Program-made: the position numbers and the translations under genes
The notes under the pieces: model-generated
Told to the model about the DNA's origin: nothing
What the model saw: the letters and a program-made list of their open reading frames with translations, nothing else
Databases searched by the model: none
From: Aureimonas glaciei
GTDB taxonomy: Bacteria; Pseudomonadota; Alphaproteobacteria; Rhizobiales; Rhizobiaceae
Assembly: GCF_014643375.1 (NCBI RefSeq)
Contig: NZ_BMJJ01000005.1
Coordinates: 248,001 to 312,000, forward strand
Length of the DNA stretch: 64,000 nt
Reading direction: 5' to 3'
Part shown: positions 51,104-59,640 of the stretch, piece by piece
How positions within the stretch are numbered: the first letter of the stretch is position 1
Layout of the letters: every line of letters starts with the position of its first letter

Positions 51104-53491
51104 GTGTCTCTAAAGACCGTCCAACGCTGCCTCGCCGCTGTCGTCTGCTGCTTTGCGCTCGCAACCGGGTACATCTCGTTTGTCATCTTCGAGCGGCAGG
51201 CGGCTATCCAGAAAGTGTCCCGTTTCAACGCGGCGTGGACGGTCAGCCAGGCGCTCGCTGAGTTCCTGCGCCTGGAGCATGTGCTAGCTTCCTATGCGGT
51301 TCCAAATAGCGGCGTCGAGTTCGATGAGGTCCAGTTGCGGCTGGACATCATGTTCAGTCGCCTTGCCACGTTCGAAACGGGGTCCCAACCGGAATTTGGC
51401 AAAGGCAGAAGCTTAACACAATTCATCAAGAGCGAACCTGCGAATGAACAGACGATTGATTCGCTTAAGAATCGTCTCGATGCGGTTGGTACACTTGTAG
51501 AAGCCGGCGGCGCTACATTTGATGTAAACAGAGCAATGGGTATACTGAGGCCCTTTGATGCGGAGATGACGGCTTTTTCCTCTAGAGCCGCAGCTTATGG
51601 GACTGCTCGAGCAGCCGAGGAGAGGGTTGAGCTGGCGCGGCTTCATCTCCTCTTCACGTCCCTCGCCGGGGGGCTTGTCCTTTGTGGGGTTGCATTAATC
51701 GCCCTCCTCTTGAGACAGAACAGACTCCTGGGCTCAGCTCATAGTGAATTAGAGGAAACAGCGGCTAAGCTTGAGGATACGCATGGCATCCTGATGCTGC
51801 AGAACCAGCGTTTCGACGCGGCTCTGAACAACATGTCGCAGGCGCTCTGCACTTGCGATCCTGCCGGTCGTCTCGTTATCTTTAACGATCGTTTCATCCA
51901 CCTGGCCGGAGCGACGGCCGCTCTGCGGCCGGGCTCGAACCTGGAAGAAATTTTCGCCCAGGATCCTGGCGCCTCGTCAGCCGCGCTGAACAGTCTGTAT
52001 GACTGCCAGCGGCAACTTATTAGGGAGCACCAAAAAGGCACCTTCACGCTTGATCTTCCCGACGGACGATCGTTTACGGTTTCGCACCAGCCGCTGGCTG
52101 ATGGTGGATGGCTTGCCACTTATGCGGATACGAGTGAGCGCCGACAGGCCGAAGCCCACATGTGGTACATGGCTCATCATGATGCCCTGACCGACCTGCC
52201 GAACCGCGTCCTCCTGCAGGACACGCTGCGGAGGCGTTGCGAAGAGCAGCAGGCGGGGGACGATCACGTTATGATCCTCCTTCTCGACCTGGATGGCTTC
52301 AAGGAGGTCAACGACACGCTTGGGCATAAGCTTGGCGACGAGGTGCTGAAACAGGTCGCGGAGCGGCTGCGCATATGTGCCAAAGGCGCGGACGCGATCG
52401 CTCGCCTAGGGGGCGACGAATTCGCACTCCTGATGACCAGAAAATGCTCTGCCCTCGACGGGATGGCGATGGCGGAAGGGGTGCTTGCGCTGATCGCGGA
52501 GCCTTATACAATCGATGGGCACGAAGTGTTCCTGACCGCGAGCATCGGTGTGGCGCGCGAGCCGCTCCTGTCGTGTAGTCCTGAAGAGCTGCTCAAGCAC
52601 GCCGACCTCGCCATGTATCAGGCAAAAGCCGACGGCAGGTCTCGAATTCGACTATTCTCATTCGAGTTGGAGGAAAAGCTCGTTGCACGGAAGGCACTGG
52701 AGAACGATCTCCGCGAGGCTCTTCAGCGCAGCGAGATGGAGATCCACTATCAGCCTCTTCTGAATACGGCGTCCAAACGAATCGAAGGATACGAAGCGCT
52801 GCTCCGCTGGAAGCGTGGTAGCTTTGGCTACGTGTCGCCTGCCGAGTTCATTCCGGTGGCGGAAGAGATTGGCGTCATCGACACTCTAGGCGAATGGGTT
52901 CTGCGGGAGGCCTGTCGCGACGCAGCGGCATGGCCATCGGACATTACCGTAGCAGTCAACCTTTCGCCGGTCCAGTTTCGCGCCGGCAACCTCGTTCGCA
53001 ACACGTTGCGCGCCTTGTCGGACACGGGCCTTTCCGCCCGCCGCCTTGAACTGGAGATCACGGAGTCCGTCCTATTGGAGGCGACCGAAAAGACGCTCGC
53101 AACGCTTCACCAGTTGAAGCAGCTGGGCTTGCGGATCGCACTCGACGATTTCGGTACGGGCTATTCCTCCCTGAGTTACCTCTCCAGCTTCCCCTTTGAT
53201 AAGATAAAGATCGACAAGACCTTCATCCAGGATCTCTCGTCGCGCAGCGACGCGTTGGCAGTGGTCGAGCTGGTCGTCGACCTTGGCAAGAAGCTTGGCA
53301 TTCGGACAACGGCTGAGGGAGTAGAAACAGAAGCCCAGATGATCCGCCTTCAGGAGATCGGGTGCTCACAGGTTCAAGGATTTCTGTTCGCCAAACCGCA
53401 GCCGGCAGCGTGCTTAGACTTCAACGTCATAGGTAGGTTAGCCGCGCCGGTCTTGGCATCTGCCGGATTTGGGAAGTCGAGCCTTTGCTAG
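51104..53491 (+). CDS. dcpA: Membrane PAS-GGDEF-EAL protein, DcpA-like
   Basis: 795 residues from GTG 51104 (AGGGGG upstream). TM1 at about 8-29, a periplasmic helical domain (about 30-180) that would contact the PruR-like protein, and TM2 at about 181-204. Then PAS (about 230-345; ALNNMSQALCTCDPAGRLVI), GGDEF (about 355-515; RLGGDEFALLM) and EAL (about 530-780; GYEALLRWK, LDDFGTGYSSLSYL). Both catalytic motifs are intact, so it could switch between c-di-GMP synthesis and breakdown as DcpA does. Its TAG stop is completed by the first base of an inserted IS; the uninterrupted sequence would also give TAG. Confidence 0.85.
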   Translation: MSLKTVQRCLAAVVCCFALATGYISFVIFERQAAIQKVSRFNAAWTVSQALAEFLRLEHVLASYAVPNSGVEFDEVQLRLDIMFSRLATFETGSQPEFGKGRSLTQFIKSEPANEQTIDSLKNRLDAVGTLVEAGGATFDVNRAMGILRPFDAEMTAFSSRAAAYGTARAAEERVELARLHLLFTSLAGGLVLCGVALIALLLRQNRLLGSAHSELEETAAKLEDTHGILMLQNQRFDAALNNMSQALCTCDPAGRLVIFNDRFIHLAGATAALRPGSNLEEIFAQDPGASSAALNSLYDCQRQLIREHQKGTFTLDLPDGRSFTVSHQPLADGGWLATYADTSERRQAEAHMWYMAHHDALTDLPNRVLLQDTLRRRCEEQQAGDDHVMILLLDLDGFKEVNDTLGHKLGDEVLKQVAERLRICAKGADAIARLGGDEFALLMTRKCSALDGMAMAEGVLALIAEPYTIDGHEVFLTASIGVAREPLLSCSPEELLKHADLAMYQAKADGRSRIRLFSFELEEKLVARKALENDLREALQRSEMEIHYQPLLNTASKRIEGYEALLRWKRGSFGYVSPAEFIPVAEEIGVIDTLGEWVLREACRDAAAWPSDITVAVNLSPVQFRAGNLVRNTLRALSDTGLSARRLELEITESVLLEATEKTLATLHQLKQLGLRIALDDFGTGYSSLSYLSSFPFDKIKIDKTFIQDLSSRSDALAVVELVVDLGKKLGIRTTAEGVETEAQMIRLQEIGCSQVQGFLFAKPQPAACLDFNVIGRLAAPVLASAGFGKSSLC

Positions 53492-53943
53492 GTGGTGTGG
53501 ACAAAGTGTCTGATCCACAGTCGGATGGATGCGACGAGGACGAAGCCGAGAAAGCTATTGGCTGTCTTGTCGTATCGCGTCGCCAGCCGCCGACTGTGTT
53601 TCAGCTTTGAGAAGCAGCGTTCGACGAGGTTTCGCAGGCCGTAAATGTATCCGTCAATGACAGGTTGGACCTTGCGGTTTCGCTTTGCAGGGATGACCGC
53701 GGCGACGCCTCGGGCCTCGAGGTCGGCCAGGATGAAGTCGGCGTCGCATCCCTTATCGGCAAGCAGGACACAGGGCTTGGGACCGGGCTGGTCCATGACG
53801 GGCGCATAGCCTTTCATATCGGAGACCTGACCGCCGCTTAGCGTGATTGCGACAGGGAGGCCTCGAGCATTGCTGCGGAGATGGATCTTGGTCGAGAAGC
53901 CACCGCGAGAGCGCCCAAGACCTTGGTCCTGATCCCCTTTTTT
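53488..53943 (-). CDS. IS5-family transposase, orfB (produced by -1 frameshift)
   Basis: About 151 codons read after slippage at the AAAAAAG site: GFSTKIHLRSNARGLPVAIT, ADKGCDADFIL (second Asp) and NLVERCFSKLKHSRRLATRY (catalytic Glu). The stop codon TAG at 53490-53488 lies entirely outside the IS: it is made from the TA target duplication and the C beyond it. Transposase termination therefore depends on insertion at a CTAG-like target. Confidence 0.85.
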   Translation of the reverse strand, partial: KKGDQDQGLGRSRGGFSTKIHLRSNARGLPVAITLSGGQVSDMKGYAPVMDQPGPKPCVLLADKGCDADFILADLEARGVAAVIPAKRNRKVQPVIDGYIYGLRNLVERCFSKLKHSRRLATRYDKTANSFLGFVLVASIRLWIRHFVHTT

Positions 53944-54344
53944 AGCGCGCCAGCGGCGTGCTGATGGGCGCGGATGATGGTGGAATCGATCATCTGAACG
54001 CTGTCGTGGCCCGTGCCGGTCTCATTCAGCGCCTCCAGAATCACGTCCCATAGCCCTGCCTGCGTCCAGCGACGGAACTGGCGATAGACTGAGTTCCAGG
54101 CTCCGAAATGGCTGTGCAGATCACGCCACGCCGTCCCCGTTCGAGCGATCCAGAACACCCCGTCGAGCACCAACCGATGGTCGCGAGGCCGCCGACCTCG
54201 CCGCGGACCTTTCTCGACCACGAACGGCTCGAAGAAGGCCCATTCCGCATCCGACATCAAACCCCGAACCAACGCCACTATCCGCAAAGAGCAGCCTTGA
54301 ATCAGTCAGCAGGCGATTTGGGAATCCCCTTTGTCCACACCACC
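53491..54344 (-). mobile_element. IS5-family insertion sequence (IS427-like group), complete, 854 bp
   Basis: Perfect 16-bp terminal inverted repeats, GGTGGTGTGGACAAAG at 53491-53506 and its complement at 54329-54344, flanked by a TA target duplication (53489-53490 and 54345-54346) within CTAG/CTAGG context. It encodes a two-frame transposase with a slippery A AAA AAG heptamer. All DDE residues are present, so the element looks active and recent. Confidence 0.93.
53838..54287 (-). CDS. IS5-family transposase, orfA (N-terminal part)
   Basis: 149 residues containing the DUF4096/IS5 N-terminal domain (GVFWIARTGTAWRDLHSHFG, WNSVYRQFRRWTQAGLWD) and the first DDE aspartate in VQMIDSTIIRAHQHAAG. 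At 53943-53937 the minus-strand sequence reads A AAA AAG followed by GGG, a classical -1 frameshift heptamer, joining orfA to orfB for full-length transposase. ATG at codon 11 (MSDAEW) is a possible alternative start. Confidence 0.9.
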   Translation of the reverse strand: MRIVALVRGLMSDAEWAFFEPFVVEKGPRRGRRPRDHRLVLDGVFWIARTGTAWRDLHSHFGAWNSVYRQFRRWTQAGLWDVILEALNETGTGHDSVQMIDSTIIRAHQHAAGALKKGIRTKVLGALAVASRPRSISAAMLEASLSQSR

Positions 54345-54489
54345 TAGGATTGGGCGACAACCTTCCGGCCGGCGGCCACCGGTCGCCGGCAGGTTCGCCG
54401 AGTAGTGGCCCGGTCGTAGGCGATGGTGGCCGAGGTCGTTCACCAGGTGGACGGACGCCAAGTGAACTCAATTGTTTCTTCAGGTGCGG

Positions 54490-55799
54490 ATGCCAATGCT
54501 GAACGTGATCCAAAGGGATCAGTTGCATGTTCAACCGGGCGGAGAGTTGCCTTCGAATGTGACGACAGGCTCAGAGGCGCTCGCCCTGCTCGACGCGCAA
54601 AGCTCCATGAAGGACGAGCGTGACCGACCTCTAGGCGGCCGGACGCGTGACATACGGCTCGACGGCGAGATGCGCCGCCTTTTCTGGGAGCGCGTCTGGC
54701 CGCAGACGACGAAGATCGTCCGCTCGTGGATGATCTGGGTGGCGATCCTGACTGTTCTGACGGTCGCGCTGAATGCCCTCATGGTCTCCCAGATGGCTAC
54801 GCTCGCAGTGCTCGTGCCTGCTGGTCTTGCCCCGTCGGCCGCGGCCGCCGTTCTGCTCGTCTGGCGGAAGGCGACACCGCGGCGTTGGCAGGGAGTATCG
54901 CTAGTCGTGGGCATGTTCCTTATCCTTACGTCCATCGCCCTCGTCGGCCAGAGCGCGGGCGGGGAGTTCCACGAGCGGTCCCTGAACTTCATGATGTTCG
55001 TGGCGACTAGCGCGATCATCATATTTGGCATTCCATTGGCTTGGACAGTGGCGACCGCTGCCGCCGCGTTGAGCCTGTATATCGCGTTCCAGATCCAGAA
55101 CCCCGCGATAGACAACTGGAGCGTCGCCGCCGGCGCGGTTCTGTATTCGGGCGGGCTCAGCGCAACCGTCGTTGCCCGCCGCACCATCACGCTCTTGGCC
55201 AATAAGGCCTTTCTTCTCGAATTGCGCGACAAGCAGCGTGTCGCGGAACTCGCGCAAGCGAACGATCGACTTGAACGGCTGGCCAAGGTCGATCCGCTCA
55301 CGGCCTCGCGAACAGACGCTGGATGGCGGAGATCCTCGAGGCGCTTTGGAGCGGACGCGACGGCATCGACGCTGGTGCCGCGATGTTGATGTGCGACATC
55401 GACGACTTCAAGAGCCTGAATGACCACCTCGGCCATGCGGAGGGTGACCGGTGTCTCGCCACGGTCGCCGGCGTCATAGCCGAAAGCGTTCGCCGAGACT
55501 TCGAGCACGTCGCACGCTTCGGCGGCGAGGAGTTTCTTGTTCTTCTTCCCAGCGCCGAGGGGTCGTACGCGATGGCGGTAGCCGAGAGGGTGCGTCTCAG
55601 TGTGGAGAGGGCCGCGCTCCCGAACCCCGGCTCGTACGGGGGCGGATGTGTCACCGTCAGCATTGGAGTGGCGGTTCGGACACCTGGCGACAGGGACGTG
55701 TCACACGAAGAGCTTCAACGCCGGGCAGATGCCGCTCTCTATCAAGCGAAACAGTCCGGTCGCAACCGCGTGGCGCTCTATGGCTTACGCGTGACTTAG
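54490..55799 (+). pseudogene. Membrane GGDEF diguanylate cyclase broken by one frameshift
   Basis: The first frame (to about 55303) encodes about six membrane helices (WMIWVAILTVLTVALNALMV, LNFMMFVATSAIIIFGIPLA) and a coiled linker AELAQANDRLERLAKVDPLT. Homology then continues in the next frame as LANRRWMAEILEALWSGRDG, MCDIDDFKSLNDHLGHAEGD and ARFGGEEFLVLLP (intact GGEEF active site) to 55799. One G appears missing near 55303 (GGC reads GC). If real it is a fresh pseudogene; a sequencing error would make it an intact 436-residue cyclase. The start is uncertain (TTG 54472 or ATG 54490). Confidence 0.75.
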
Positions 55800-55869
55800 C
55801 AGATTCCGGCTTCGCGCACGCACCTTTGGAGAGAGGCCGGCAAGGCGACACACGGATTGTCTTTCGCGA

Positions 55870-56790
55870 TCACGACTGGGACTGCTGGCGTGACGCAAAG
55901 TAGGCCGTGGCGCAGTCGGTGAAGCGCCTCGATATCCGCGCGCGATGGGCGCCTTCCCGCGCGGCCAGGACGATGCGCAAGGGCCGCACGGCGTTGCGGA
56001 TCCGCAAGGTGCGCACTTCGCCTCCATCATAGGTCGTCGTAGCCGGCGGGCGCATCACGAGGAGGGTGAAGCCAAAGCCCGCCGCGACGGCACTGCGCAC
56101 CGCTTCCAGCGAGGTTGACACATAGGAAACCGGCGGATCGATCCCACCTTCGACCAGGAGGTCTTCAAAATAGCCCCGGCTTCCCGGCCCGTCGAGCATG
56201 ACGTAAGGCTCGTTGGCGAATTCGCCGAGATCGACCGAGTCGCGGTCGGCGAGCGGATGATCAGCTGCAACCACCACCATCGGCCGCAGCGAAGCCAGTT
56301 CCACTAGGGTCAGTCCGTCGAGTTCGCCACCGCGATCGTAGGTCAGCGCGAGATCGATCGAGCCCTCGCGAAGCGCGTCGCCGAGCGAAGCCAGCGACAT
56401 TTCTCGTTGCCGGACCAGCACCCCCGGCGCGGACTCGGCGAAGCTTCGGATGAGGCCGGCGGCATAGAAGGGTGACAGCGTCCAGAAAACACCGAGGCGG
56501 ATCTGCCCCGAAACCTCAGCCGCCAGGGCGGCCGCCTCCCGCTCCACCTGCCCGGCCTCGTGTTCGAGGCGCGACACGTGCTCCAGGAACATCCGGCCTT
56601 GCAGGGTCAGCGTCAGCCCACGGGCATGATGACGATCGAACAAGACGAGGCCGGTGACGCTTTCGAGCTTCTCCAGCGCCTGCGCGACGGACGGCTGTGA
56701 GATGTTGAGGGCGCGTGCGGCCTGCGCGATGCCGCCGTGCTCGGCGACGGCGCGGAAGTAGGCGCACTGACGTAGTGTGAAACGAACCAT
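55870..56790 (-). CDS. LysR-family transcriptional regulator
   Basis: 306 residues: HTH at 1-60 (YFRAVAEHGGIAQAARALNI, SQPSVAQALEKLE) and LysR substrate domain (SGQIRLGVFWTLSPFYAAGL, SLGDALREGSIDLALTYDRG). Divergent from the Rieske oxygenase operon 124 bp away, and its likely activator. Confidence 0.92.
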   Translation of the reverse strand: MVRFTLRQCAYFRAVAEHGGIAQAARALNISQPSVAQALEKLESVTGLVLFDRHHARGLTLTLQGRMFLEHVSRLEHEAGQVEREAAALAAEVSGQIRLGVFWTLSPFYAAGLIRSFAESAPGVLVRQREMSLASLGDALREGSIDLALTYDRGGELDGLTLVELASLRPMVVVAADHPLADRDSVDLGEFANEPYVMLDGPGSRGYFEDLLVEGGIDPPVSYVSTSLEAVRSAVAAGFGFTLLVMRPPATTTYDGGEVRTLRIRNAVRPLRIVLAAREGAHRARISRRFTDCATAYFASRQQSQS

Positions 56791-56914
56791 ATTTAAACTT
56801 CTCTAAACCTCGGAGAATTGAGCTTTCGCCTACTTTAGAAAAAGTTCAAGCTGGCCCTAGCCAACGGACGATCCGGTCCGACCCTGTCCCTCACTGTAAG
56901 ACAAGGATGCCGCC
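56791..56914. promoter_or_regulatory. LysR / oxygenase divergent promoter region
   Basis: An AT-rich block. TTCTC (56799-56803) and GAGAA (56813-56817) form an inverted repeat with 9-bp spacer, and TTTAAAC/TTTAGAAAAAGTTCAA words around it fit the T-N11-A style of LysR sites. The binding assignment is inference. Confidence 0.45.
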
Positions 56915-58069
56915 ATGTCGTCGATCCAGCCCGTGAACGAACTTGTCGAGGCTGCCAGCCGACCGTTCGAGGACGCCCGCGCCATGCCGCCGAGCGTCTA
57001 CACGCGGTCGGATTTCCTGGATCGCGAGATCGAGACTATCTTTTCCAAGGAATGGATCTGCGTCGGCCGCTCAAACGGGCTCGCCAATCCCGGCGACTAC
57101 CTGACCTACGAGCTTGCCGGCCAGCCCATCGTGGTGCTTCGCGACAAGGAGGGCCAACTGCGCGCCTTCTCCAATGTCTGTCTGCATCGCATGTCGACCC
57201 TCCTCGAAGGCGCAGGCAACACGCGGGCAATTGTCTGCCCCTATCATGCCTGGACCTACGGGCTGGATGGGCGCCTGCGGGGCGCGCCGTTCATGACCCA
57301 GACCACCGGCTTCTGCAAGGAGGACTACGCATTGCCCTCGATCCGGTGCGAGGAATGGCTCGGCTGGATCTACGTCACGCTCGACAACGAGCGCGAAAGC
57401 GTCGCCACGGCCCTTCGTCCGCTGGAATCCATGATCGCCCAGTACGAGATGGAGAATTACGTCGAGTGTTTCCGTGAAACGCATGTGTGGGACACCAACT
57501 GGAAGGTGCTCGCCGAGAATTTCATGGAAAGCTACCACCTGCCGGTTTGTCACGCCGCGACGGTGGGGGGCCATTCGAAGCTGGATGAGATGGAGTGCCC
57601 GCCGGGCCTTGCCGCCTTCAACTACCACTGGATCACGAAGGAAGCCTCGCTGGCGATCGGCAACGCGCACCCGTCCAACACGCGCCTCGAGGGGCGCTGG
57701 CGCAAGACCACGGCCCTGCTCGCCATTTATCCAAGCCACCTCGTCACGCTGACACCTGGATACTTCTGGTACCTGTCGCTTCATCCGAAGGGTACGGGCC
57801 GGGTGGCGATGGTCTTCGGCGGTGGCCTGTCGCCGGAGTTCATGGCCGATCCACGCGCCGAGGAATACGTGGCGACGCTGAAGACCCTTCTGGACGAGGT
57901 CAACGTCGAAGATCGCGGATGCACCGAGAAGGTCTTCAAAGGTCTCAGCGCGGACACGGCGAAGGCTGGTCACCTGTCCTACCTGGAACGCCCGATCTAC
58001 GATTTCATGCAATACATCGCCGAACGCACGTCCGGTCTCGACCGGTCCTTCGCCCTCGCTGCGGAGTAG
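56915..58069 (+). CDS. Rieske non-heme iron oxygenase alpha subunit (first)
   Basis: 384 residues. The Rieske [2Fe-2S] motif uses Cys89/His91 and Cys108/His111 (CLH, then CPYHAW). The mononuclear iron site is formed by His208 and His213 in ENFMESYHLPVCH plus an acidic residue in the later NVEDRGCTEKV segment. Size and lack of a beta subunit match the GbcA/StcD/CntA group of demethylating oxygenases that act on betaines and related N-methyl compounds. First gene of a four-gene operon with a second alpha subunit, ferredoxin and reductase. The substrate is unknown. Confidence 0.93.
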   Translation: MSSIQPVNELVEAASRPFEDARAMPPSVYTRSDFLDREIETIFSKEWICVGRSNGLANPGDYLTYELAGQPIVVLRDKEGQLRAFSNVCLHRMSTLLEGAGNTRAIVCPYHAWTYGLDGRLRGAPFMTQTTGFCKEDYALPSIRCEEWLGWIYVTLDNERESVATALRPLESMIAQYEMENYVECFRETHVWDTNWKVLAENFMESYHLPVCHAATVGGHSKLDEMECPPGLAAFNYHWITKEASLAIGNAHPSNTRLEGRWRKTTALLAIYPSHLVTLTPGYFWYLSLHPKGTGRVAMVFGGGLSPEFMADPRAEEYVATLKTLLDEVNVEDRGCTEKVFKGLSADTAKAGHLSYLERPIYDFMQYIAERTSGLDRSFALAAE

Positions 58070-58073
58070 GACC

Positions 58074-59249
58074 GTGTCGGCCGAAACGCTTCACAAGATA
58101 GAGTCCCTGAACGAGACGCTGCGAGGGGTCGCGGCGCTACCCGAACACGGGGCCCAGTGCCTGCCGGGCCGGTTCTACACGGATCCCGATTATTTCCGCC
58201 ACGAAGTAGAAACCTTCCTTTCCAAGGAATGGCATTGCCTCGGCCGGTCGGACGAGGTGCCGAGGCCGGGCGATTATTTCACGACGCGCCTCTTCGACGA
58301 GCCGCTGCTTGTGGTGCACGATGACAGCGGTGCAATCCGGGTCCTGTCGAACCTCTGCCGGCATCGTGGGATGCCGCTCGCCGAGGGTACGGGCTCCACG
58401 CGCCGCTTCGTCTGTTCCTACCACGCGTGGAGCTACGGCCGCGACGGCCGGTTGGTCAACGCGCCCCGGATGCGCGACAAGGGCGTCACGGACAAGAACT
58501 GCAGCCTGCCGGTGTTCCGCAGCGAGGTGTGGAACGGTTTCATCTACGCCAATCTCGATTCCGACGCGCAACCGCTGACGCCTCGCCTGGGCCAGATCGA
58601 GAACCTCCTCGGCAACTATCAGCCGTCGGAAATGCGCATCGTGCGCACGTTCGAGGAGGAGTGGCAGACCAACTGGAAGTGCCTGGTCGAGAACTTCATG
58701 GAGGCCTACCACCTCTCCGTGGTGCATCCGGAAACCCTGCACCCTTATACGCCGACCGGTCTTAGTCGGAAGTCGATGTCGGACGACGCTTTCACGTCCT
58801 ACTGCGCGAACTACCCGGACACCGCGCAGTCCCGCGGCGTCGGAGCGCCCGGTCTCACCGAGGAAGAGCGGCGGCGCTCCACCCTCTTCTGCTTGTTTCC
58901 GGCGCAGATCGCCAGCCAGGCCGCGACGCTTCTGGTATCGATCTCGATCCAGCCCATCGCGGTAGACCGCATTCGGCTACGGTGGACGATGTCGACCTAT
59001 GGCGACGAACTGACCCAGGACGAACTCGAAGCACGGATCGCGCTCTGGCACGAAGTCAATCGCGAAGATCGCGAGAAGCTGGAGAAGATGCAGCGCGCCC
59101 TGTCGTCGCGCCACGCCCCTTCCGGACAACTGGCGCCGCGCGACTACGAGGGCACGATCTGGGACTTCTATCGCTACCTCGGACGCCAGTTGCCGGCGGC
59201 CGATCCGGCAGCGCGGGAGCCGCATTCCCTGTCCCTTGTCGCCGGATGA
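58074..59249 (+). CDS. Rieske non-heme iron oxygenase alpha subunit (second)
   Basis: 391 residues, GTG start 4 bp after the first subunit. Rieske ligands Cys95/His97 and Cys114/His117 (CRHRG, CSYHAW), and iron ligands His213 and His218 in ENFMEAYHLSVVH with a later NREDREKLEKM acidic segment. It is only a distant paralogue of the first subunit, so this is not a recent duplication. Either the two form a mixed oligomer or they catalyse successive steps with a shared ferredoxin and reductase. Confidence 0.93.
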   Translation: MSAETLHKIESLNETLRGVAALPEHGAQCLPGRFYTDPDYFRHEVETFLSKEWHCLGRSDEVPRPGDYFTTRLFDEPLLVVHDDSGAIRVLSNLCRHRGMPLAEGTGSTRRFVCSYHAWSYGRDGRLVNAPRMRDKGVTDKNCSLPVFRSEVWNGFIYANLDSDAQPLTPRLGQIENLLGNYQPSEMRIVRTFEEEWQTNWKCLVENFMEAYHLSVVHPETLHPYTPTGLSRKSMSDDAFTSYCANYPDTAQSRGVGAPGLTEEERRRSTLFCLFPAQIASQAATLLVSISIQPIAVDRIRLRWTMSTYGDELTQDELEARIALWHEVNREDREKLEKMQRALSSRHAPSGQLAPRDYEGTIWDFYRYLGRQLPAADPAAREPHSLSLVAG

Positions 59250-59319
59250 ACCCGGCCCCCGCATCTTCCTCGCCGGCCGGCCTGTGCGGTCGCTCCGATG
59301 AGAAATAACGAGTATACCC

Positions 59320-59640
59320 ATGCCGATCATCACCTGGCGTGACGCCAACGGCTCCAAGACCAGCATCGAAGTCGATCCGGGGGCCAACCTGATGCGGGCC
59401 GCGGTCGCCGCCGGCATCGACGGCATATACGGCGACTGCGGTGGCGCGCTCGCCTGCGCCACCTGTCATGTCGTCCCCGATGCCGCATGGGCCGAACGGG
59501 TCGGACCGGCGGGCGTCATGGAGGACGAGATGCTGGACATGGTCGAGGGCCAGCGCATGCCGACGAGCCGGCTGAGTTGCCAGCTCCAGGCGCGCGACGA
59601 TCTGGAGGGCCTCATCCTCGACGTGCCGGTGGCGTCGTGA
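59320..59640 (+). CDS. [2Fe-2S] ferredoxin (adrenodoxin/putidaredoxin type)
   Basis: 106 residues with cluster ligands Cys40, Cys46, Cys49 (GDCGGALACATCH) and Cys87 (RLSCQLQ), the vertebrate-type ferredoxin spacing. It shuttles electrons from the reductase encoded next (4-bp GTGA overlap) to one or both Rieske oxygenases. ATG at 59320, 70 bp after the second oxygenase gene. Confidence 0.93.
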   Translation: MPIITWRDANGSKTSIEVDPGANLMRAAVAAGIDGIYGDCGGALACATCHVVPDAAWAERVGPAGVMEDEMLDMVEGQRMPTSRLSCQLQARDDLEGLILDVPVAS

